Assembly (NCBI GenBank): GCA_937883885.1
Contig: CAKZXL010000460.1
Coordinates: 1 to 12,381 of the forward strand
From: an uncultured Aquincola sp.
GTDB lineage: Bacteria; Pseudomonadota; Gammaproteobacteria; Burkholderiales; Burkholderiaceae
Reading direction: 5' to 3'
Length of the DNA stretch: 12,381 nt
A model generated the notes under the pieces. The model was not told the DNA's origin and ran no database searches. It saw nothing but the letters and a program-made list of their open reading frames with translations. Below are positions 6,942 to 12,381 of this stretch, in pieces (position 1 is the stretch's first letter; each line of letters opens with the position of its first letter). The translations under genes and the position numbers were made by a program.

Positions 6942-7493
6942 TCAGCTACGCGCCGTGGCCAGCAGGCCCCGCAACAGCGACAGGCCGTCGGGCCACTCGC
7001 CCAGGCCCGACGCACCATTGATGTGCCCCGCCTCGCCCACCGAGATGGACTGCGCTTCCCAGTCATCCACCATGGTGCGCACCGCCCGCAGCTCGCAGAA
7101 GGGGTCGTCCTCGCTGTAGACCACCAGTGACGGGAAGGGCAAGGGCTTGCGCTCGATCGGCCGCCAGGAGTAGAGGTTGGGCGGCATGTCGGCGCGCTCG
7201 ACGTCGGGCGGGGCCACCAGCATGGCGCCGGCCACGCGGTCGGCGTGGCGGCTGTGCGCGGCCCAGGCCGCCACCAGCAGGCAGCCCAGGCTGTGGGCCA
7301 CCAGCACCGCCGGCTGCGGCGAGGCCAGCAGTTCTTCTTCCAGCCGCATCATCCAGTCGCCGCGCTTGGGCCACTGCCAGTCGTCCTGTTCCACACGCTG
7401 GTAGCCGTGGCGCGCTTCCCATCGGCTCTGCCAGTGGTCGGGGCCGGAGTTTTCCCATCCGGGAAGCAGCAGTACACGAAATGCCGGCGTCAT
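6942..7493 (-). CDS. RBBP9/YdeN family serine hydrolase
   Basis: This is a small alpha/beta hydrolase of 183 residues. The family signature is complete: LLLPGWENSGPDHWQSRWE at 8-26, nucleophile Ser68 in AHSLGC, the acid in SEDDPF (Asp129 or Asp130) and His157 in AGHINGASG. There is no signal peptide, so it is cytosolic. Substrates of the bacterial members are mostly unknown. An AAGG site lies 7 bases before the ATG. It is transcribed together with parB (10-base gap) and divergently from argC (49-base gap). A link to partition is suggested only by position. Confidence 0.9.
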   Translation of the reverse strand: MTPAFRVLLLPGWENSGPDHWQSRWEARHGYQRVEQDDWQWPKRGDWMMRLEEELLASPQPAVLVAHSLGCLLVAAWAAHSRHADRVAGAMLVAPPDVERADMPPNLYSWRPIERKPLPFPSLVVYSEDDPFCELRAVRTMVDDWEAQSISVGEAGHINGASGLGEWPDGLSLLRGLLATARS

Positions 7494-7542
7494 GTCCTTG
7501 CCTTATCCTTGAGGGCTGTGGATTGTGCGTGAGGGCTCAACA
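7494..7542. promoter_or_regulatory. Divergent promoter region, hydrolase-parB and argC, with an 8-bp direct repeat
   Basis: These 49 bases must hold the argC promoter and probably one for the hydrolase-parB pair. The octamer TGAGGGCT occurs at 7510-7517 and again at 7530-7537, exactly 20 bases apart, or two helical turns. The second copy includes the GAGGG ribosome-binding site of argC. A poor sigma-70 match (TTGCCT, 17 bases, GATTGT) reads toward argC. I see no certain -35/-10 pair for the other direction. Confidence 0.35.
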
Positions 7543-8484
7543 ATGGCATATCAGGTTTATGTAGATGGACAGGAAGGCACCACCGGCCTGCGCATCCATG
7601 AGTACCTCGCCAAGCGCAGCGACGTGGAGCTGCTGCGCATCGACCCCGACAAGCGCAAGGACCCGGCCGAACGCGCCCGCCTGCTGAACGCGGCCGACGT
7701 CGCCTTCTTGTGCCTGCCCGACCAGGCCTCGCGCGAAGCGGCGGCCATGGTCACCAACCCCAACACTTGCCTGATCGACGCCAGCACCGCGCACCGCATC
7801 GACCCGGCCTGGGCCTTCGGCCTGCCTGAGCTGGCCCGGGGCCAGCGCGACAAGCTGCGCCAGAGCAAGCGCATCGCCAACCCGGGCTGCCATGCCAGCG
7901 CCTTCATCCTGCTGGTGCGCCCGCTGGTGGACGCCGGCCTGGTGCCGGCGGCGCTGCCGCTGTCGGCCACGTCCATCACCGGCTATTCGGGTGGCGGCAA
8001 GAAGATGATCGAGCAGTACCAAGCCGGTGGCGACGACCAGCTGCTGTCGCCGCGGCCGTATGGCCTGACGCTGTCGCACAAGCACATCCCCGAGATGATG
8101 ACCCACACCGGTTTGACGACCAAGCCGGTGTTCCTGCCCATCGTCGGCAACTTCTACAAGGGCCTGGCGGTGAGCCTGCCGCTGCACTTCGAGCAGCTGG
8201 CCCCCGGCACCAACGCCGAGCGCCTGCATGCGGCGCTGGCCGCGCACTACGAAGGCGAGCGCTTCGTCAAGGTGATGCCGCTGCGCGATCCGGCCACGCT
8301 GGAAGCCGGCTTCTTCGACGTGCAGGCCACCAACGACACCAACAACGTCGAGCTGTTCGTGTTTGCGCACGACACGCAGGCGGTGCTGATCGCCCGCCTG
8401 GACAACCTGGGCAAGGGCGCCAGCGGCGCCGCCGTGCAGTGCATGAACGTGCACCTCGGCGTGGACGAGTCCCTCGGTCTTTGA
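7543..8484 (+). CDS. argC: N-acetyl-gamma-glutamyl-phosphate reductase, type 2 (ArgC)
   Basis: This enzyme reduces N-acetyl-gamma-glutamyl phosphate with NADPH to N-acetylglutamate semialdehyde, the third step of arginine biosynthesis, in the cytosol. At 313 residues it is of the shorter type 2 form. The NADP-binding motif G9-QE-G12-TT-G15 and the catalytic Cys116 in NPGCHASAF are intact, and [16 protein letters not shown] and the LSHKHIPEM region match the family. The start ATG at 7543 follows GAGGG by 7 bases. It is the only plus-strand gene in the window. It is divergent from the hydrolase-parB unit and convergent with the GNAT gene, whose stop is 16 bases away. No other arginine gene is present. 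Many Burkholderiales also keep an argC elsewhere, so it may be a second copy, but that cannot be judged here. Confidence 0.95.
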   Translation: MAYQVYVDGQEGTTGLRIHEYLAKRSDVELLRIDPDKRKDPAERARLLNAADVAFLCLPDQASREAAAMVTNPNTCLIDASTAHRIDPAWAFGLPELARGQRDKLRQSKRIANPGCHASAFILLVRPLVDAGLVPAALPLSATSITGYSGGGKKMIEQYQAGGDDQLLSPRPYGLTLSHKHIPEMMTHTGLTTKPVFLPIVGNFYKGLAVSLPLHFEQLAPGTNAERLHAALAAHYEGERFVKVMPLRDPATLEAGFFDVQATNDTNNVELFVFAHDTQAVLIARLDNLGKGASGAAVQCMNVHLGVDESLGL

Positions 8485-8500
8485 TGGAGCACCCGGCCGC

Positions 8501-9268
8501 CTAGGCTGCGGCGGTGGTGCGGTAGTGGTAGCTGTACCCGTCGGCAAAGCCCAGGCGGTGGTACACGCGGCGGGCGGCGGTGTTGTCGCCTTCCACCTGC
8601 AGGTAGCCGGTGGCGGCGCCGGCCTCGCGGGCCTGCACCAGCAGGCGTGAGCACAGCGCGGCGGCATGGCCGCGGCCGCGGTGCTCGGGCGGGGTGAACA
8701 CGTCGTACAGGCCCACCAGGTCGGCCTCTCGCGCGAACTGGCCGCAGGCCAGCACCGCGCCGTCGTCCTCTCGCACGATGGCATAGGCCTCGAACGGCAC
8801 CGGCGACAGCGCCAGCCGCTGCGCATGGGCCTGGCGCTGGCCCGGCGGTGAGCCGCGCAGGTCGCCGATCAGCTCGGCGAATGCGTCGCTGTCCATCGGC
8901 TGCCAGCGGCTGCCGGCCGGCAGCGGCAAGGCCCGCAGCGCGGCCAGCGAGGGGCAGGCCATCACCCGGGTGTCGTCCTCGGTATGCAGACCCAGCGCTT
9001 CGAGCTGCGCGTCCAGCCCGGCGGGCTGGGTGAAGGGCGTGATGCGCAGCACCAGCGGCAGACCGGCTTCGTCGAACACCGCCTGCGCCAGCCGCAGCTT
9101 GTGCGCCAGCGGCAGCCGGCCGTCGGCCACCGCGTTGATGCAGCGCGCCCGCTTGGCCTTGCCGGGTGAAAAACGGACCAGCCAGCCGTCCATCCAGCGC
9201 TGCTGCGGCGGCGCGCTGGCGTTGAGGCCGGCGTCCTCGATGCGAGAGAGCAGCGTGAGCTCGGTCAC
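8501..9268 (-). CDS. GNAT family N-acetyltransferase coupled to parA
   Basis: This is a 255-residue acetyltransferase. The catalytic GNAT domain is in the C-terminal half. It has the acetyl-CoA pyrophosphate loop R197-G-R-G200-H-A in PPEHRGRGHAAAL and the final motif with Asn229 and Tyr236 in EGDNTAARRVYHRLGF. The N-terminal part (about 1-120, with RWMDGWLVRFSPGKAKRARCIN) looks like a second, degenerate GNAT-like lobe seen in some two-lobe members. The substrate cannot be told. It starts with GTG at 9268 inside the parA stop (GTGA, a 4-base overlap), which means translational coupling to parA. It ends 16 bases from the convergent argC stop, with no room for a clear terminator. A link to partition is only suggested by the tight coupling. 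Confidence 0.88.
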   Translation of the reverse strand: MTELTLLSRIEDAGLNASAPPQQRWMDGWLVRFSPGKAKRARCINAVADGRLPLAHKLRLAQAVFDEAGLPLVLRITPFTQPAGLDAQLEALGLHTEDDTRVMACPSLAALRALPLPAGSRWQPMDSDAFAELIGDLRGSPPGQRQAHAQRLALSPVPFEAYAIVREDDGAVLACGQFAREADLVGLYDVFTPPEHRGRGHAAALCSRLLVQAREAGAATGYLQVEGDNTAARRVYHRLGFADGYSYHYRTTAAA

Positions 9269-10041
9269 CGCAGCTGGGCCACGCGGTCGACCAGCTCACG
9301 CGCAAAGGCCACGTAGGCCTGCGCGCCCTTGGATTGCGGATCGAACACCACGCCGGCCTGGCCGTAGCTGGGCGCTTCGGCCAGCCGCACGTTGCGCGGG
9401 ATCACGGTGTCGAACACCTTTTCGCCGAAGTGCGCCTTGAGCTGGTCGCTGACCTGCTGCTGCAGCGTGATGCGCGGATCGAACATCACCCGCAAGAGGC
9501 CGATGACCTGCAACTCTCGGTTGAGGTTGGCATGCACCTGCTTGATGGTGTTGACCAGGTCGCTCAGCCCTTCCAGCGCGAAGTACTCGCACTGCATGGG
9601 CACCAGCACGCCGTGGGCGCTGCACAGGCCGTTGAGGGTGAGCAGGCTGAGCGAGGGCGGGCAGTCGATCAGCACGAAGTCGTAGTCGTCCTGCACCGCC
9701 TTGAGGGCCTGGCGCAGCCGCAGGTTGCGGTGTTCCAGCGCCACCAGCTCCACCTCGGCGCCGGCCAGTTCGCGGTTGGCGGCCAGCACGTCGTAGCCGC
9801 CCTTGTCGCTGCGCTGGCGCGCCTCGGCCACGCTGCTGCTTTCCAGCAGCACGTCGTACACGCTGGCGGGCAGCGCGCGCTTGTCGATGCCCGAGCCCAT
9901 GGTGGCATTGCCCTGCGGATCGAGGTCGACCACCAGCACGCGCTGGCCCACCAGGGCCAGGCCGGCCGCCAGGTTGACGGTGGTGGTGGTCTTGCCGACG
10001 CCGCCCTTCTGGTTGGCGATGCAGAAGATGCGGCAGCTCAT
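9265..10041 (-). CDS. parA: ParA/Soj chromosome partition ATPase
   Basis: The product has 258 residues, normal for chromosomal ParA. The deviant Walker A motif K12-GGVGKTT is near the N-terminus, followed by VLVVDLDPQGNAT (Walker A'), FVLIDCPPSLSLLTLN (Walker B) and the conserved end FDPQSKGAQAYVAFARELV. ParA binds DNA as an ATP dimer and is released by ParB, so that origin regions move apart. I chose the ATG at 10041 (MSCRIFCIANQKGG) because it begins the family core. A GTG at 10074 would add 11 residues, and neither start has a good ribosome-binding site. The GNAT gene follows with a 4-base overlap. Its partner parB lies 2.3 kb further on, beyond the inverted argC. The usual upstream neighbour rsmG is absent, and dnaE2 is there instead. 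Confidence 0.96.
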   Translation of the reverse strand: MSCRIFCIANQKGGVGKTTTTVNLAAGLALVGQRVLVVDLDPQGNATMGSGIDKRALPASVYDVLLESSSVAEARQRSDKGGYDVLAANRELAGAEVELVALEHRNLRLRQALKAVQDDYDFVLIDCPPSLSLLTLNGLCSAHGVLVPMQCEYFALEGLSDLVNTIKQVHANLNRELQVIGLLRVMFDPRITLQQQVSDQLKAHFGEKVFDTVIPRNVRLAEAPSYGQAGVVFDPQSKGAQAYVAFARELVDRVAQLR

Positions 10042-10081
10042 CGGGCGGGTCGTGGGGTGGTCAGCAAGGGTCACAGGAAAG

Positions 10082-10099
10082 GCCCGCCAACGGGCGGGC
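10082..10099 (-). terminator. Intrinsic terminator after dnaE2
   Basis: GCCCGCC (10082-10088) and GGCGGGC (10093-10099) form a perfect 7-bp GC stem with a 4-base loop, 41 bases past the dnaE2 stop. On the minus strand it is followed by CTTTCCTGT, a partial T-run. It should end the dnaE2 transcript before parA, so parA would need its own promoter in the 40 bases up to 10041, or it is reached by read-through. Confidence 0.5.
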
Positions 10100-10140
10100 G
10101 TGGCGGCCGATGGTAACTGCCGCAGCCCCCAAAGCTGTGT

Positions 10141-12381
10141 TCAATGGAAGTCGCGCGAGCTGGTGCTCAGGCCGCCCAGCCAGGGCGTCACGTCCACCAG
10201 GCGCCGCGCCACCATGTTGCGCACGCCGTCGGCCGAGACCTGCCATTCGCCGGCCACGGCCAGCAGGCGTGAGCGCAGCAAGGCATTGCGCTGGCGCTCG
10301 CGGATGTGCTTCCACACGATGACGTTGACGCTGCCGGTTTCGTCTTCCAGCGTGACGAAGATGGTGCCCTTGGCGGTTTCGGGCTGCTGGCGCATGGTGA
10401 CGATGCCGCAGGCCCAGGCGCGGGCGCCGCCTCGCAGCCGGCCCAGTTCTTCGGCGCTGAGCCAGCCGCGGCCCTGCAGCCGGCCGCGCAGCAGCGCCAC
10501 CGGATGCCGCCGCAGTGTGAGGCCGGTGGCCGCGTAGTCCAGCAGGATGTCTTCGCCCTCGGGCGCCAGCGGCAGCTGCGGCTGCTCATGCGCGGCCTCG
10601 CGCACCGGCGCATCGGCCAGCAGCGCACGCGCCGGCGCCTGGCCGGCGGCCGCCCACAGCTGCTGGCGGCGGTGGCCGGCCAGGCCGCGCAAGGCATCGG
10701 CGCGCGCCAGTGCCTGCAGCAACCGCGTGTCCAGGCCGGCGCGGCGGGCCAGGTCGTCCACGTCGGCCAGGGGCTGCTGTTCACGCACTTCGACGATGCG
10801 GCGGGCCGCTTCTTCCTGCATGGACGAGACCATGCGCAGCCCCAGGCGCACCGCGGGCGCACGGCCGCCGTCGCTGCGCGCTTCCAGCGTGCAGTCCCAG
10901 TGGCTGTGCAGCACGTCCACCGGCCGCACTTCCACGTCGTGGCGGCGCGCGTCCTGCACCAGCTGCGAAGGCGGGTAGAAGCCCATGGGCTGCGAGTTGA
11001 GCATCGCGGCCAGAAAGATGGCCGGGTGGTGGCACTTCAGCCAGCAGCTGAAGTAGGCCAGGATGGCGAAGCTGAAGGCATGGCTCTCGGGGAAGCCGTA
11101 TTCGCCGAAGCCGCAGATCTGCTTGAAGATGGCCTGGGCGAAGTCTTCGTCGTAGCCACGGTCGGTCATGCCCTGCACGATGCGGCTTTCGAAGCGGTCG
11201 ACCTGGCCGTCGCGCCGCCAGGCTGCCATCGCGCGGCGCAGCTGGTCGGCTTCGCCGGGGGTGAAGCCGGCGGCGATCATGCAGATCTGCATCACCTGCT
11301 CCTGGAAGATGGGCACGCCCAGCGTGCGGCCCAGGGCTTCGTCCAGCGCGGGGTAGCGGGAAGGCGGCAGTTGGCCGGCGGCCAGCTGCTCGCGGCGCAG
11401 CAGGTAGGGATGCACCATGCCGCCCTGGATGGGGCCGGGCCGCACGATGGCCACCTCGATCACCAGGTCGTACAGGCGCCGCGGTTTCAGGCGCGGCAGC
11501 ATGCTTTGCTGGGCGCGGCTTTCGATCTGGAACACGCCCACGGTGTCGGCGCGGCAGATCATGTCGTAGGTGGTGCTGCAGTCTTGCGGAATGTCCTGCA
11601 GCCGCCAGCGCCGGCCCTGCCAGGCACCCAGCAGGTCGAGCGCGCGCCGCAGCGCGGTGAGCATGCCCAGCGCCAGCACGTCCACCTTCAGCAGGCCCAG
11701 CGACTCCAGATCATCCTTGTCCCACTGGATGACGCGGCGGTCGACCATCGCGGCGTTTTCGATGGGCACCAGCCGCGACAGCTTGTCGCGCGCGATGACG
11801 AAGCCGCCTGTGTGCTGCGACAGGTGGCGCGGAAAGCCGCGCAGCGTTTCCACCAGCTCCACCCAGCGGCGGGTGACGGGCGAGTCCATGCGCAGCCCGG
11901 CTTCGGCCACCGAGGCGGCCATGCGGCTGCGGTCGTCGAACCACTGGAAGGAACGGGCCAGCGCGTCCACCTGCGTGGCGTCGATGCCCAGGGCCTTGCC
12001 CACGTCGCGCACCGAGCCGCGGGTGCGGTAGGTGGCCAGCGCCGCGGCCAGCGCGGTGCGCTCGGTGCCGTACTTGCGGTAGATGTACTGGATGACCTCC
12101 TCGCGCCGCTCATGCTCGAAGTCGACGTCGATGTCGGGCGGCTCGTCCCGTTCGCGCGAGATGAAGCGCTCGAACAGCAGCGTGGTCTTGGTGGGGTCGA
12201 CCTCGGTGATGCCCAGCGCGAAGCACACCGCCGAGTTGGCCGCCGAGCCCCGGCCCTGGCACAGGATGCCGCGGCTGCGCGCAAAGCGCACCACGTCGTG
12301 CACGGTCAGGAAAAAGGCCTCGTACTTCAGCTCCTGGATCAGCGCCAGCTCGCGCGCCACCTGCGCCTGCACGCCGGGCGG
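10141..12381 (-). CDS. dnaE2: Error-prone DNA polymerase DnaE2/ImuC (N-terminus beyond the right edge)
   Basis: The frame is open to the window edge and gives the last 746 residues; a full DnaE2 has roughly 1,000-1,100, so the N-terminal PHP domain is missing from view. The polymerase core shows CQGRGSAANSAV (visible residues 41-52), where the Gln and Ala-Ala mark DnaE2 rather than replicative DnaE1. The three catalytic Asp are visible as D83 and D85 (PDIDVDF) and D234 (LLKVDVLALGML). A helix-hairpin-helix region with DVDDLARRAGLDTRLLQALAR and an OB-fold (GTIFVTLEDETGSVNVIVW) follow, and the protein ends SSRDFH as in this family. DnaE2 carries out damage-induced mutagenic synthesis with ImuA and ImuB, whose genes would be expected to the right. 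Regulation, usually by LexA, lies outside the window. The gene looks intact. Confidence 0.95.
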   Translation of the reverse strand, partial: PPGVQAQVARELALIQELKYEAFFLTVHDVVRFARSRGILCQGRGSAANSAVCFALGITEVDPTKTTLLFERFISRERDEPPDIDVDFEHERREEVIQYIYRKYGTERTALAAALATYRTRGSVRDVGKALGIDATQVDALARSFQWFDDRSRMAASVAEAGLRMDSPVTRRWVELVETLRGFPRHLSQHTGGFVIARDKLSRLVPIENAAMVDRRVIQWDKDDLESLGLLKVDVLALGMLTALRRALDLLGAWQGRRWRLQDIPQDCSTTYDMICRADTVGVFQIESRAQQSMLPRLKPRRLYDLVIEVAIVRPGPIQGGMVHPYLLRREQLAAGQLPPSRYPALDEALGRTLGVPIFQEQVMQICMIAAGFTPGEADQLRRAMAAWRRDGQVDRFESRIVQGMTDRGYDEDFAQAIFKQICGFGEYGFPESHAFSFAILAYFSCWLKCHHPAIFLAAMLNSQPMGFYPPSQLVQDARRHDVEVRPVDVLHSHWDCTLEARSDGGRAPAVRLGLRMVSSMQEEAARRIVEVREQQPLADVDDLARRAGLDTRLLQALARADALRGLAGHRRQQLWAAAGQAPARALLADAPVREAAHEQPQLPLAPEGEDILLDYAATGLTLRRHPVALLRGRLQGRGWLSAEELGRLRGGARAWACGIVTMRQQPETAKGTIFVTLEDETGSVNVIVWKHIRERQRNALLRSRLLAVAGEWQVSADGVRNMVARRLVDVTPWLGGLSTSSRDFH

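Noticed and set aside
8497..8514. CCGCC/GGCGG inverted repeat between the convergent argC and GNAT stops
   Set aside because: Only 5 bp, no T-run on either strand, and it overlaps the GNAT stop; not enough to call a terminator.
7537..8826. A 429-residue minus-strand frame across argC and the GNAT gene
   Set aside because: It runs antisense to argC and then out of frame in the GNAT gene, both of which have intact motifs.

Overview
The window is about 12.4 kb of high-GC, densely coding DNA. The protein families and their style suggest a betaproteobacterium of the order Burkholderiales, perhaps from the Rubrivivax/Leptothrix/Ideonella/Roseateles neighbourhood. The signs are a ParA/ParB pair of the chromosomal type, a type 2 ArgC, an error-prone DnaE2, and small metal-type secreted proteins of a kind I associate with betaproteobacterial copper clusters. 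The taxon is an inference from memory of families, not from a search. All genes except argC lie on the minus strand.

Layout from low to high coordinate. (1) 1-683: two small secreted proteins on the minus strand, one cut by the window edge. One is rich in His and Cys with a DUF2946-like tail, and the other resembles small periplasmic proteins encoded beside copper-efflux genes. (2) 729-5587: a complete three-gene operon transcribed prkA (AAA+ serine kinase) -> yeaH (DUF444, VWA/MIDAS) -> spoVR. (3) 5588-6004: a 417-base non-coding stretch that is unusually rich in signals. It has a good sigma-54 (-24/-12) promoter match reading into prkA, two perfect inverted repeats upstream of it, a roughly 200-nt leader with an 11-of-12-pair hairpin, and a hairpin after parB. 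(4) 6005-10041: a chromosome-partition locus in pieces. parB has a small RBBP9/YdeN-type serine hydrolase just upstream, then argC faces the other way, then a GNAT acetyltransferase is coupled to parA by a 4-base overlap. (5) 10082-10099: a terminator-like hairpin, followed by the 3' three quarters of dnaE2 (imuC), which runs off the right edge.

The prkA-yeaH-spoVR triad is a widely conserved but poorly understood stress or starvation module that pairs an AAA+ ATPase/kinase with a VWA protein. The visible sigma-54 promoter agrees with the known NtrC-dependence of yeaGH in E. coli, which suggests nitrogen-linked or other enhancer-dependent control here. ParA and ParB normally act together with parS sites to segregate the chromosome. 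Here they are 2.3 kb apart with an arginine-biosynthesis gene inverted between them, and neither the usual rsmG/mnmG side nor the atp side is next to them.

The most distinctive parts of the window are the 5588-6004 regulatory region and the broken-up par locus. I see no tRNA, rRNA, CRISPR array, transposase or prophage gene.
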